64,000 bases of DNA from JABFXX01 sp036489755 (GTDB taxonomy: Bacteria; Myxococcota_A; Polyangia; Haliangiales; Haliangiaceae): positions 157,079 through 221,078 of the forward strand of contig DASXFD010000025.1 of NCBI GenBank assembly GCA_036489755.1, given 5' to 3'. This document shows positions 1-10,061 of the stretch, piece by piece. The stretch's first letter is position 1, and every line of letters starts with the position of its first letter. The position numbers were made by a program, and so were the translations under genes. Below the pieces are notes generated by a model. The model had not been told where the DNA came from, did no database searches, and saw nothing but the letters and a program-made list of their open reading frames with translations.

Positions 1-174
1 CGCGATTACGAGGTCACGGTCGTCAAGCCGGGCTTCAAGACGCAGCTCGTCGAGATCAAGGCCGACGACTGGCGCGACGGCGATCCGAATACGCCGATCG
101 ACTCCGCGAAGAAGAAGGCGGTGTTGTCGCGGGACGTCGAGCTCGTCCCCGATCCGACCAAGAAGGCGAAGTAA
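1..174 (+). CDS. C-terminal end of an unknown protein (partial)
   Basis: Frame 1 is open from the window edge to a TAA at 172-174, giving the last 57 residues of a protein. The visible tail (DYEVTVVKPGFKTQLVEI, then a Lys/Asp-rich end) resembles the last strands of a PEGA-type surface domain, where a Y-x-V-x-V-x-K-x-G-F pattern is usual. That is only a resemblance. The next gene starts 1 nt after the stop, so this is probably the first visible member of the PilZ/J-protein, HSP70, thioredoxin operon. The 5' part is missing, so no function is assigned. Confidence 0.6.
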   Translation, partial: RDYEVTVVKPGFKTQLVEIKADDWRDGDPNTPIDSAKKKAVLSRDVELVPDPTKKAK

Positions 175-175
175 C

Positions 176-1351
176 GTGGCGCCGACGGCGCGCACTCTCC
201 ACGTCCGATGCTCGACGTGGGAGCAGGTCGAAGTGTTCACGACGCGCAAGCTGCGCAAGGGCCGCTTGCTCTCGATGAAGGTGCCGTTCGACGCGCCGAC
301 GGGCACGCAGGTCACGCTCGGGCTCGAGCTGCCAAACCAGATCGTGATCGCGATCGACGGCATCGTGCAGCGCGCCAGCGCGATCGACAACGATCCGAAA
401 TCGCGCACGTGGATCGAGCTCGAGCTGATCGGCTTCACCGACGACGTGATGACGCGCATCCGCGACATGGCGCGCGCCGCCGCGATTCCGGCGAACGCGC
501 CCACCGTCGCGGCGATGCCGCCACGCAAGAGCAAGAGCGGCATCACCGGCATGGGCGACGACCTGCCCGCCGACGAACGCGCGCTGTTCCAGCACCTCGC
601 CGGCGAGCTGCGCCGGCTACGCGCGGCGGCGGTGCACGACGTGCTCGGCGTTTCGGTCGACGCGTCGCCCGAGGAGATTCGCACCGGCTGGAAGAACCTC
701 GTGCGCCGCCACCATCCCGATCTCGTCGCGCGCCGAGGTGCGGCCGCGATCTCGCACCTCGCCGAGGAGCTCACGATCCTGTCGAACCGCGCGTACGACC
801 GGTTGCGCGCCGCGGTCGTCGCCGAGGGTCGCGGCAACGTGATCGGTCCGACGCTGACATCGCCGCCCGGTTGGCTCGTCGGCTTCGACGACATGGCGAG
901 CGGCGGCAAGACGCCGGCGCCCGAGCCGCGCCAGGTCACCACGCGGTTCGATCGCCACGCCGAGGGTACGCAGGCGCCGCCCGAGCGTCGCTCGCAGCCG
1001 ACGATCAACCCGACGACGATCGCCGCGGCGGGCACCCCGTCGACGATCCAGGGCGGCGAAGCATTCGAGCACCGGGCGCGCGCGATGCTCGCCGAAGGCG
1101 ACGCGAACGCCGCGCGCGAAGTGCTGGCGGCCGCGCTCGTGATCTATCCGCGCAGCAAGTCGCTGCGCTCGCTGTACTACGTGGCGAGTGCGCTGGTCGC
1201 GCTCAGCGAAGGCGAGCTGATGCTCGCGACATCGCAGCTCGAGGCCGCGATCGCGCACCACGAGCACTGCGTCGAGGCCGTGCAGATGCTCGATCACGTG
1301 CGCAAGGACGGCACGACGGGCGTCGACGAGCTGCGGAGATTGTTCCGGTGA
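176..1351 (+). CDS. PilZ-like / J-domain / TPR-like fusion protein
   Basis: 391 residues from a GTG start. Residues about 8-100 look like a PilZ-type beta barrel of the myxobacterial kind, but the expected (D/N)xSxxG loop reads KLRKGR, so c-di-GMP binding is doubtful. Residues about 153-211 are a J domain with an intact HPD at 180-182 and the usual DVLGVS start. Residues about 295-385 are alanine-rich helical repeats resembling TPRs. J domains recruit and stimulate HSP70 proteins, and an HSP70 gene follows with a 4-nt overlap (GTGA), so the two probably act together. The middle (about 215-290) is Pro/Thr-rich linker. Cytoplasmic; no signal peptide. The client is unknown. Confidence 0.85.
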   Translation: MAPTARTLHVRCSTWEQVEVFTTRKLRKGRLLSMKVPFDAPTGTQVTLGLELPNQIVIAIDGIVQRASAIDNDPKSRTWIELELIGFTDDVMTRIRDMARAAAIPANAPTVAAMPPRKSKSGITGMGDDLPADERALFQHLAGELRRLRAAAVHDVLGVSVDASPEEIRTGWKNLVRRHHPDLVARRGAAAISHLAEELTILSNRAYDRLRAAVVAEGRGNVIGPTLTSPPGWLVGFDDMASGGKTPAPEPRQVTTRFDRHAEGTQAPPERRSQPTINPTTIAAAGTPSTIQGGEAFEHRARAMLAEGDANAAREVLAAALVIYPRSKSLRSLYYVASALVALSEGELMLATSQLEAAIAHHEHCVEAVQMLDHVRKDGTTGVDELRRLFR

Positions 1352-2910
1352 CCCGAGCGGTCGGCATCGACCTCGGCACGACGAACTCGGTGATCGCCGT
1401 GATCGATCGCGATGGCGCGCCGCGCATCCTCACCACCGACGAAGGCTCGACGACGATGCCGTCGCTCGTGTGGTTCTCGCCCGATGGGCCGCTCGTCGGC
1501 GAGCGCGCGCGAGAAGGTCTGCACCACAGCCCCGACTGCACGATCTTCGGCGCGAAGCGCTTGCTCGGCCGCCGCTTCGACCATCCCGAGATTCGCCGGC
1601 TCGGCCGCGTGTTGCCCTACGAGCTCACCGAAGCGCCAAACGGCGACACGTGGATCCAGCTCGCCGCGGGTCGCGCGATCTCGCCCGAAGAAGTTTCCGC
1701 GTTGATCCTGCGCGAGCTGCGCCACACCGCCGAGCGGTTCTTCGGCGAGCCGGTCACGCGCGCGGTGATCACGATCCCGGCGTGGTACGACGCCGCGCAG
1801 CGCCAAGCCACGAAAGATGCCGCGCAGATCGCAGGGCTCACCGTGCAGCGGCTGCTCAGCGAGCCGACGGCGGCCGCGCTCGGCCACGGCGCGCATCGCG
1901 GTCACGATCGCCGGTACCTCGTGTGCGATCTCGGCGGCGGCACGTTCGACGTCGCGGCGGTCGACGTCGACGCGGGCGTCTTCGAAGTGCTCGCGACGAC
2001 CGGCGACGCGTTCCTCGGCGGCGACGACGTCGATCGCGCGATGGTCGATCACCTGCTGCGCGACGTGAAGCAGACGCGCGGCGTCGACATCACCGACGAC
2101 GCGATTGCCGTCGAGCGCCTGCGACTCGGCGCGCAGCGCGTGAAGCACGAGCTGTCGGATCACGCGAGCGCGACGTTGCGCGTGCCCGAGCTGGTGCGGC
2201 TGCCGTCGGGCAAGTCGCTCGAGTACGCGCGCGTGGTGCGCCGCGACGAGGTCGAGCAGTGGGCCGCACCGCTGCTCAAGCGACTCGAGGCGCCGGTGCG
2301 AGAGGCGCTGCGCCGGTGTGCGCGGCCGCGCGAGCAGATCGAAGAAGTGCTGCTCGTCGGCGGCATGACGCGCATGCCGAGTGTGAAGAAGGAGCTCGCG
2401 CGCGTGATCGGCCGCGAGCCGAGCTCGATCGCGAACCCCGAGGAGGTCGTCGCGGTCGGCGCGGCGCTCGAGGTCGCGCGGCTCGACGGCACGATCGAGG
2501 GCGTGTTGCTGATCGACGTCGCGGCGCGCGGGTTGTCGCTGTCGCTGCAGGACGGCGACTGCGAGCTCGTGATCGCACAGAGCGCGATCGTGCCGACGCG
2601 CGAGGTCCGGCTGTTCGCGACGCGCACCGACGAGCAGGCGCGCATCGAGTTCGATCTGTGGGAAGGCGAATCGCCGGATCGCTCGGCGAACCGGCACCTC
2701 GGCCGCTACGCGGTGCTCGATCTGCCGCCTGCACCGGCCGGCGACGTGCTCGCGCTCGTCGAGGTCACGATCGATACCGACGGCGTCGTGCGGCTCGGCG
2801 CGTCCGAGCTGGTATCGGGCGAGCGACTCACGCTCGAGCAGCTGTTCCACGCCGGGCTCACACGCGCCGAGGTCGGCCGGCTCGCGAAGTCGCTGGCGGA
2901 GCTGGCTTGA
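1348..2910 (+). CDS. HSP70-family chaperone, lidless DnaK-like
   Basis: 520 residues from the GTG at 1348, which overlaps the previous stop. The nucleotide-binding domain is clear: GIDLGTTNSVIAV at the N-terminus (phosphate 1), AVITIPAWYDAAQRQATKDA, EPTAAALGHG, and LVCDLGGGTFDVA (phosphate 2). The ATPase domain fills about 380 residues. The remaining about 140 form a short beta-type domain, and the long helical lid of DnaK (about 638 residues) is absent. It is therefore probably a specialised HSP70, not the housekeeping DnaK. The upstream J-domain protein is its obvious partner. The last 4 nt overlap the start of the thioredoxin-like gene. No GrpE in the window. Confidence 0.9.
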   Translation: MTRAVGIDLGTTNSVIAVIDRDGAPRILTTDEGSTTMPSLVWFSPDGPLVGERAREGLHHSPDCTIFGAKRLLGRRFDHPEIRRLGRVLPYELTEAPNGDTWIQLAAGRAISPEEVSALILRELRHTAERFFGEPVTRAVITIPAWYDAAQRQATKDAAQIAGLTVQRLLSEPTAAALGHGAHRGHDRRYLVCDLGGGTFDVAAVDVDAGVFEVLATTGDAFLGGDDVDRAMVDHLLRDVKQTRGVDITDDAIAVERLRLGAQRVKHELSDHASATLRVPELVRLPSGKSLEYARVVRRDEVEQWAAPLLKRLEAPVREALRRCARPREQIEEVLLVGGMTRMPSVKKELARVIGREPSSIANPEEVVAVGAALEVARLDGTIEGVLLIDVAARGLSLSLQDGDCELVIAQSAIVPTREVRLFATRTDEQARIEFDLWEGESPDRSANRHLGRYAVLDLPPAPAGDVLALVEVTIDTDGVVRLGASELVSGERLTLEQLFHAGLTRAEVGRLAKSLAELA

Positions 2911-3311
2911 GGCTGGCGATCGCGCTGATCGCCGCAGCGTGCGGCGCGCAGGTCGCCGAAGGCCCACCGCCGGCGAAAGAGATCCAAGTCAACGCGACGG
3001 GCGAGTCGGTCGAGCTCGAGCGCGTGCTCGTGCCGAACTACGTGACGATCGTCGACTTCTGGAGCCAATCGTGCGGCGCGTGCACGATCGTCGGCGGCAA
3101 AGTCTCGGCCGCGATCGCAGCGCAGCCGCGCGTCGTGATGCGCAAGATCGACGTCGGCGATGGCTTCACGCCCGCCGCCAAGAAGTTCGAGATCGAGGCG
3201 CTGCCGCACTTCAACGTCTACGACCGCAAGCAGCGGCTGCGCTACATCCTCGTGGGCAACGATTGCCTGCGGGCGCCGGACCTCGCCCGCGCGCTCCTCG
3301 CAGAACCCTGA
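2907..3311 (+). CDS. Thioredoxin-fold lipoprotein
   Basis: 134 residues using a TTG start at 2907 that overlaps the HSP70 stop (TTGA). The N-terminus has a short hydrophobic stretch ending in a lipobox-like LIAAAC (Cys12), so export and lipid anchoring are likely. The thioredoxin fold shows VTIVDFWSQSCGACTIV, with CxxC at 56-59 (CGAC instead of CGPC), and the cis-proline region EALPHFNVY. It should exchange or reduce disulfides in the periplasm. Being coupled to a cytoplasmic HSP70 is odd: either the signal reading is wrong and it works in the cytosol, or the operon spans compartments. The start codon is an inference from the overlap. Confidence 0.75.
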   Translation: MRLAIALIAAACGAQVAEGPPPAKEIQVNATGESVELERVLVPNYVTIVDFWSQSCGACTIVGGKVSAAIAAQPRVVMRKIDVGDGFTPAAKKFEIEALPHFNVYDRKQRLRYILVGNDCLRAPDLARALLAEP

Positions 3312-3317
3312 TAGGTT
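3312..3317 (+). promoter_or_regulatory. Putative -10 (TAGGTT) for a leaderless manC transcript
   Basis: TGATAGGTTGCGCGCGTG ends in the GTG start codon of manC. The same 18-mer precedes malQ at 23623-23640. TAGGTT lies 6 nt before the start, so a transcript starting about 7 nt downstream would begin at the start codon. No good -35 and no Shine-Dalgarno sequence are visible. Confidence 0.5.
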
Positions 3318-3323
3318 GCGCGC

Positions 3324-4358
3324 GTGCGACACGCGGTCATCCTCGCCGGTGGAAGCGGAACTCGGTTGTGGCCCGCGAGCCGGCGTGCGCGGCCCAAGCA
3401 GCTGCTCGCGCTCGGCGCATCGGGCGAAGTGATGGTCGCCGCGGCCGTCGAGCTCGGCAAACAGGTCGCGCGCGACGCGGTGATCGTCACCGCCGAGTCG
3501 CAGGTCGACGCGACGCGCGCGTGCGTGCCCGGTGTCGAGCTGATCGTCGAGCCGGTCGGTCGCAACACCGCGGCTGCGATCGGCCTCGCGGCCGCGATCT
3601 TGGCGGCGCGCGATCCCGACGCATCGCTCGTCGTGTTGCCCGCCGATCAACACGTCGCCGATCGGGCTGCTCTCGCCGCCGCGCTCGAGACCGCGCTCGC
3701 GGCCGCCGAGACCGCCGATGCGATCGCGACGATCGGCATCCCGCCGACGCGGCCCGAGACCGGCTTCGGCTACGTCGAGCTCACCGCGCCCGCCGTGCCC
3801 GGCGCGGTGCAACCGGTCGCGCGCTTCGTCGAGAAGCCCGACCTGGCGACCGCCGAGCGCTACGTCGCGAGCGGCCGCTATCTGTGGAACGCCGGCATCT
3901 TATGCGCGACCGCGTCGCGCCTGTTGGCCGAGCTCGATCGCCAGCTCCCCGACACCGCGCGCGCGGTGCGCGAGATCGCCGGCGGTGCCGCTGCGAAGCC
4001 GCGCTACGAGGCGCTGATGTCGATCTCGATCGATCACGGCGTGATGGAGCACGCGGAGCGCGTGGTCACCGTTCCCGCGGCCGTCGGCTGGGACGACGTC
4101 GGCTCGTGGGCGGCGTTGCCGGCGGTGTGCGGCAGCGATGCGAGCGGCAACACGATCGTCGGCGAGGCGATCGTGATCGACGGTAGCGGCAACATCGTGA
4201 GCTCCGACGACGGGACGCTCATCGCGACCGTCGGCGTGTCGGACCTCGTCGTGGTCAAGCACGGCGACGCGGTGCTCGTGATCTCGAAATCTGCGGCACA
4301 AGACGTCCGCAAAGTGATCGAGGCCCTTTCCGCGCGTGGCCTCGCACGCTACCTATAA
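3324..4358 (+). CDS. manC: Mannose-1-phosphate guanylyltransferase
   Basis: 344 residues, GTG start. It makes GDP-mannose from GTP and mannose-1-phosphate, the donor for surface polysaccharide. The nucleotidyltransferase signature GGSGTRLWPASRRARPKQLL is at residues 9-28, and FVEKPD lies near residue 170. The length fits the single-domain GMP enzymes rather than the about 470-residue forms that also carry a phosphomannose isomerase cupin, so no isomerase activity is expected. The phosphomannomutase gene follows after 5 nt, so the last two steps of GDP-mannose synthesis sit together. Confidence 0.9.
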   Translation: MRHAVILAGGSGTRLWPASRRARPKQLLALGASGEVMVAAAVELGKQVARDAVIVTAESQVDATRACVPGVELIVEPVGRNTAAAIGLAAAILAARDPDASLVVLPADQHVADRAALAAALETALAAAETADAIATIGIPPTRPETGFGYVELTAPAVPGAVQPVARFVEKPDLATAERYVASGRYLWNAGILCATASRLLAELDRQLPDTARAVREIAGGAAAKPRYEALMSISIDHGVMEHAERVVTVPAAVGWDDVGSWAALPAVCGSDASGNTIVGEAIVIDGSGNIVSSDDGTLIATVGVSDLVVVKHGDAVLVISKSAAQDVRKVIEALSARGLARYL

Positions 4359-4359
4359 T
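4354..4359 (+). promoter_or_regulatory. TATAAT hexamer just upstream of the mutase start
   Basis: A perfect -10 consensus lies 4 nt before the GTG of the phosphomannomutase gene, overlapping the end of manC. It may give the mutase its own leaderless transcript. The spacing is slightly shorter than the 6 nt seen elsewhere, and no -35 is evident. Confidence 0.35.
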
Positions 4360-4363
4360 TCCA

Positions 4364-5713
<1,350 letters not shown>

Positions 5714-5714
5714 C

Positions 5715-6599
5715 GTGCGAATCGTCGGGATCGATCTCGGCGGCACGAACCTGCGCGCGGCCGCGTTCGACGGCGAGCACAAGGTCGCCGAGCATCGCGA
5801 GCTCGTCGGCGAGCCGCGCGATCCCGCCACCATCGCCGAGCGGCTCGCGCGCGTGGCCGAGCAGCTCGGCGCCGACGCCGTCGGCATCGGAATCGCGGCG
5901 ATGTTGCGCGACGACCGCGGCACCGTCGCGACCTCGCCGCACCTGCGCTGGCGCGACGTCGCGTTCGGCGCGCTGCTCGCGGCGCGCCTACCGAACCTGC
6001 CGATCGGCATCTACAACGACGTCAACGCGATCACGTGGGGCGAGGTCTCGGCGGGCGCGGCGCGCGGCTGTCGCGACGTGCTCGCGGTCTACGTCGGCAC
6101 CGGCATCGGCGCCGGCGTGGTCGCGAACGGCGAGCTCGTCACCGGAGCCAGCCACACCGCCGGCGAGCTCGGCCACACGAAGGTCGCGTGGGGCGACGAC
6201 GCGGCGCCATGCGCGTGCGGCCAGCGCGGCTGCCTCGAGGCGTACCTCGGCGGCAGCTACCTCGAGCGGCGTTACGGCGTCGCGAGCGAGGTCGATGCGG
6301 CCGCCGCGGCCGGCGATCCGCACGCACTCGAAGCGTGGACCGAGCTCGCGACGCTGTTCGCGATCGCGCTCGGCAACGCGCTCGCGGTGCTGAACCCCGA
6401 GCGGCTCGTCATGGGCGGCGGCGTGCTCGCGCACTGCCCGACGCTCGTCGAGCTCACGGCGGCAGCACTCGAGATCGCGGCGCCGCGCGCCAGCCTCGAG
6501 CCGCTCGCCGTGGTCGCCGCCGAGCTCGGCGACGACGCCGGGCTCGTCGGCGCAGCGCGCCTGGTTAGTCGGAACCTTCGCCGGCGACCGTATACGTAG
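5715..6599 (+). CDS. ROK-family glucokinase
   Basis: 294 residues, GTG start 1 nt after the mutase stop. It phosphorylates glucose (or a related hexose) with ATP. Seen: the N-terminal phosphate loop GIDLGGTNLRAAAFDG, the second phosphate motif VGTGIGAGVV, and the ROK zinc-site region with GELGHTKV followed by CACGQRGCLEAY (His plus three Cys). It is cytosolic and feeds hexose-6-phosphate to the neighbouring mutase. The last 35 nt overlap the convergent gene at 6565-7554. The substrate could be mannose or N-acetylmannosamine as in other ROK kinases; glucose is the commonest. Confidence 0.88.
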   Translation: MRIVGIDLGGTNLRAAAFDGEHKVAEHRELVGEPRDPATIAERLARVAEQLGADAVGIGIAAMLRDDRGTVATSPHLRWRDVAFGALLAARLPNLPIGIYNDVNAITWGEVSAGAARGCRDVLAVYVGTGIGAGVVANGELVTGASHTAGELGHTKVAWGDDAAPCACGQRGCLEAYLGGSYLERRYGVASEVDAAAAAGDPHALEAWTELATLFAIALGNALAVLNPERLVMGGGVLAHCPTLVELTAAALEIAAPRASLEPLAVVAAELGDDAGLVGAARLVSRNLRRRPYT

Positions 6600-7554
6600 C
6601 GCCGACGCCGTACACTTCCACGCCGAGCGACAGCGCCGGCATGCCGTTGATCGTGACGTCCGGCGCGAGCAGCGTCATGCCGAACGACGAGTTGATGATC
6701 TCGTCGGAGCTGACCATGCAGTCCTTGTTGGTGTCGAACAGACCGAGCACGGTGTTGCCCGTCGCGTCGCACATGCAGTTGCCGGGCACCGCGCCGGGGC
6801 AGTGCGTGGTCAGCACGCCTTGAATCACGGGGACGATCGACGGGATGACCTTCGTGTCGAGCGACGTCTCCGGGATCGCGCCGCCGAAGATCACGCCGGT
6901 GCTGTCGTCGGACTCGGTGCCGAGCGCAGTCGCCGACATGCCGGTGCCCTGCACGCGCGCGCCGATCAGGTCGACCTCGGTCGAGGCCCCGCCGCCGATC
7001 GAGATCTCGAGCGACAGGTTGCCGGGGCCGCCCTTGAACGTGCCGCCGATGATCGGACCGGCGAGCGCCGCGTCCATCGGCGAGGCCGGATCGATCGAGA
7101 ACATCGCGGTACCGCTGAGCTGGTGCTGGCAGCCGGTGCAGGTCGCATCGGCGCCCGAGCCGCACGTCACCATTTCGCCGGCGCTGCACGCGGCCGGGTT
7201 GGAGTCCGAGCCGAGGTACACCGCGATGCCCGCGGTGCCCGCGCTCGAGAAGCTCGTCGTCTGAACGTCGACGAGCAGCGAGATGCTGCCGTCGAACACG
7301 GCCTCGTCGATCGAGGTCTGCGCGTTGATGCCCTGCGTGGACAGCGCCGTTAGCAAGTTGCCGAGCGCGTTGTCGGGGTTCCCGTCTCCGTCGAGATCGA
7401 GGCCGTACTTGGTCGCGTCACCGGTCTGCGTCGGGACGAGCACGCGGCTCGCGACGTAGTGGTAGTGCGGCCCCGTGGGAGCATTATTGCTGCTGCTACC
7501 GCACGCGATGAACGACAGCGCGGCAGCGAAAAACACCGGACGTAGAAAAGCCAT
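6565..7554 (-). CDS. Lipoprotein with Asp-rich calcium-type loops, unknown function
   Basis: 329 residues if started at the ATG at 7554 (MAFLRPVFFAAALS), which gives a clean lipoprotein signal with Cys18 in FIACGSSS. The longer frame reaching 7899 lacks a signal and is not believed. The mature part is Gly/Thr/Asp-rich with no recognised enzyme domain. Two stretches resemble calcium-binding EF or dockerin loops: DLDGDGNPDN early and DTNKDCMVSSDE near the end. Six cysteines around the middle (CSAGEMVTCGSG, CTGCQ) may form disulfides. Members of this type occur in many copies in myxobacterial genomes (recalled, not searched). Its 3' end overlaps the glucokinase gene by 35 nt. Confidence 0.75.
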   Translation of the reverse strand: MAFLRPVFFAAALSFIACGSSSNNAPTGPHYHYVASRVLVPTQTGDATKYGLDLDGDGNPDNALGNLLTALSTQGINAQTSIDEAVFDGSISLLVDVQTTSFSSAGTAGIAVYLGSDSNPAACSAGEMVTCGSGADATCTGCQHQLSGTAMFSIDPASPMDAALAGPIIGGTFKGGPGNLSLEISIGGGASTEVDLIGARVQGTGMSATALGTESDDSTGVIFGGAIPETSLDTKVIPSIVPVIQGVLTTHCPGAVPGNCMCDATGNTVLGLFDTNKDCMVSSDEIINSSFGMTLLAPDVTINGMPALSLGVEVYGVGATYTVAGEGSD

Positions 7555-7646
7555 GTGGGATCCCCTATTCGTGTGGCGTGGTTCTATCGCAGAACCGCGC
7601 GCCCACACAATAAGCGTATGCGGGACGCCCCGCCGTGATCCCGGCC

Positions 7647-10055
7647 TCAGTTCGACGTCAGCGACAGCGTTGCCTGCGCCGACTCGGAGCCCGACGTCGC
7701 GGCGATCGTCACGGTGTGCGTCGACGGAGGTCCGGCGTCGATGAGGCGCGCCGCATCGGGCATGTTGTTGTTCGACGAGCCGCCGCAGCTCGCGATCGTG
7801 ATCGCGAACACCGTAATAACGCCGAGCCGGCGGCCGCGTGTGCGCTGACGCCCGCGAGACAGCGCCAGCAGCGCGAAGCCCACCGCAAGGAGCAACCAAC
7901 GCCAGCGCGAGCCGACGTCAGTAACCCCGGCCGCGACGGCGGAGACCGTGACGGTCAGCGTATTGCCGGCGAACGAGCAGGTCGCGTTGTTCGGCAGCCC
8001 CCCGCACGAGAACGTCGGAGATCCCGTGAAGCCGGTCGCATCGAGCTGCGCGGTCCCCGTTTGCCCCTCGAGCACCGTCAACGTGGTCGGGTTCACCGAC
8101 AACATCGGAATCGGCGTGGCGCCCGGCCAGTGCGCGATCAGCTGCGAGATGTCGATCGAGCCCCAGCCGGTCGCTTCGTCGTAGCCGTTCGCGACGGCGT
8201 AGCCGACGGTGCCGCCCGACGGGCCATCCGGTCCGGGATCGCTGTTGTTGCACAGGCTCGGCGTGTCGACGTCGCACGTGCCGACGCCACTCGATGCGAC
8301 GGTGACGTCGTTGTACACGTGGTTCGACGAGTCGGCGCCGAGCATGTAGAGCGTCGGGTTCAAGTTGCCCTGGTTCGAACCGGTGCTCTGGTCGATCAGC
8401 GCCGCGACGCCGGACATGTCGGGGGCAGCTGCGGACGTGCCGCCGACCGTCGTGAACGCGAAGCTCGTGTCGGCTGCGCAGTCCGCGCCAATTCCGGCCA
8501 AGCACACGACGTAGCCTTCGATGGTCGCGGAGTCGAACGACACGTCGGGTACGAGCCGCAGCGAATTCGCTGCCCCGACGTTGCTCTGATACGTCGGCTT
8601 GGCGATGTAGAGGCTCTCGCCGCCGCCGCCGCCGAGTTGGACGTAGACGGTGCCGTTCTGCGTCGGGTAAATGCCCTCGTTCCATGCGCCTTCGGGGATG
8701 TAGCTCTGTGCTGCGCCGCTGCCGTTCCAATACGTCGACTGCGTCGCCGAGTCCGCGAACTTCGTGCCGCCCATGCACGTGACCGAGCTGCTCGAGCCGA
8801 GGATGTTGACGCTCGCAGCCGTCGAGTGAGTGTCGTCCTGCGCGCCGCCTTGCGGTTGACAGCCGGCGGCGGCGGCGTCGCCCGCCGACACGAACACGCT
8901 CTGACCCTGCATCGCGGCCTGCTGATACAGCTCGTCGAGCGCCATCGCATCGCTCTGCCCCGACGGATCATCCGCCTCGCAGGTGCCGAAGCTGAGGTTG
9001 ATGATGTTCGCAGTCGAGCCCATGCCGAAGTTGTCGATCGCGTACTCGAGCGCGATGTCCGTGCCGTCGTCGCCCATGGTGTCGCTCGTGCTCACGATGA
9101 GCTCGACCGTCGCGCCGAGCGCGATACTGCCCGCGCGTAGCACGTCGAGCGTTGCTTCTTCCTGGTCGTCGAAGGCGGGGAAAACCTCGGTGCAATCGGG
9201 TGGATCCATGCACGCGCACGTCGTGTCGCCGCACGGCGTGCCGGGATCGGTGCCCGTCGGCGGAATCACGACAGCCGGCGTTGGCATCGTCACGCCGAAG
9301 GCCGTACCGAAGTTCGTGACGTCGGCCGGAAGCACGCGCGAGCGACCGATGATGCCGATGACTTGACCGGTACCCTTGAGCGTCGCTGCGGCGGGGCCGA
9401 GGTTGTAGATCGTCGAGAAGTCGCTGGGGCCGACCGAATGGTTGCCGGCGCCGTCGACAACGAGCGAGTGGTCGCCGCGCTGGAGATGCCCGCCGCTGCC
9501 GCGCACGTGCTGCGGCCGGATGTCGCTCTGATGCAGGCCGTGGATTCCGGCGACGATCGATGCGAGCTTGCCGGGAATCGTCGGCTCGCGATCGATCGAC
9601 ATCAGCGTCTTGCCGCCGACCGCGTAGTCGTGAAACTCGACGCCGAACGCCTTCGCCGCGATGTCGGTCGTGCCCGCGATCTCGACGAACGTCTTCGAGT
9701 TGCCGACGCCGAGCACCTTGAAGCCGCTGCTCGCGAGCCAGCTCGTGACCTGCGCGATGTCGGCGTCGCTCGCGCCGAAGCGCTGCCCGATCTGCGCGGG
9801 CGTGAGCCACTGATGATAGTAGGGCGAGCCCGGCGTCTGCTGCGCGGCGAGCAGCGCGGAGAACGCGGCCTGCTTTTCGGGCGAGCGAACCAGCCGCACG
9901 CTGAGGTGATCGATCGCTCGATTCGCGACGACGCCGCGATCGTTTGCGGGGCTTGCCCAGCGCGGGTGATGCCCGACGAGGGTGCGAGGCGATGCGCCCG
10001 CTGCCGAGCTCAGAACCATCACGACAACCAGCGAGATGCGAAACCAACCCAGCAT
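7647..10055 (-). CDS. Secreted S53 peptidase (sedolisin / kumamolisin type)
   Basis: 802 residues. Signal peptide about 1-22; pro-kumamolisin activation domain about 35-190; S53 catalytic domain about 205-630. The catalytic Glu and Asp are in EEATLD (E300, D304), and the serine is S541 in VGGTSAAAP. The Ca-binding end reads DEATGWGSIDIS. A Cys-rich insert (four Cys between 275 and 288) sits just before the active-site glutamate. After an Ig-like domain (about 640-710) come a transmembrane stretch (LLLAVGFALLAL), Arg-rich residues, a second hydrophobic segment with TIASCGGSS that looks like a lipobox, and a final short beta segment. The family works in acid. Probably surface or secreted proteolysis. 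Confidence 0.92.
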   Translation of the reverse strand: MLGWFRISLVVVMVLSSAAGASPRTLVGHHPRWASPANDRGVVANRAIDHLSVRLVRSPEKQAAFSALLAAQQTPGSPYYHQWLTPAQIGQRFGASDADIAQVTSWLASSGFKVLGVGNSKTFVEIAGTTDIAAKAFGVEFHDYAVGGKTLMSIDREPTIPGKLASIVAGIHGLHQSDIRPQHVRGSGGHLQRGDHSLVVDGAGNHSVGPSDFSTIYNLGPAAATLKGTGQVIGIIGRSRVLPADVTNFGTAFGVTMPTPAVVIPPTGTDPGTPCGDTTCACMDPPDCTEVFPAFDDQEEATLDVLRAGSIALGATVELIVSTSDTMGDDGTDIALEYAIDNFGMGSTANIINLSFGTCEADDPSGQSDAMALDELYQQAAMQGQSVFVSAGDAAAAGCQPQGGAQDDTHSTAASVNILGSSSSVTCMGGTKFADSATQSTYWNGSGAAQSYIPEGAWNEGIYPTQNGTVYVQLGGGGGESLYIAKPTYQSNVGAANSLRLVPDVSFDSATIEGYVVCLAGIGADCAADTSFAFTTVGGTSAAAPDMSGVAALIDQSTGSNQGNLNPTLYMLGADSSNHVYNDVTVASSGVGTCDVDTPSLCNNSDPGPDGPSGGTVGYAVANGYDEATGWGSIDISQLIAHWPGATPIPMLSVNPTTLTVLEGQTGTAQLDATGFTGSPTFSCGGLPNNATCSFAGNTLTVTVSAVAAGVTDVGSRWRWLLLAVGFALLALSRGRQRTRGRRLGVITVFAITIASCGGSSNNNMPDAARLIDAGPPSTHTVTIAATSGSESAQATLSLTSN

Positions 10056-10061
10056 CGCGCG

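Noticed and set aside
208..1347. N-terminal extension of the HSP70 frame back to position 208
   Set aside because: It overlaps the PilZ/J-domain gene in another frame and is Arg/Asp-rich; the GTG at 1348 gives a normal HSP70 N-terminus.
7555..7899. Upstream extension of the lipoprotein frame to 7899
   Set aside because: The extension overlaps the S53 peptidase gene and hides the clear lipoprotein signal that starts at 7554.
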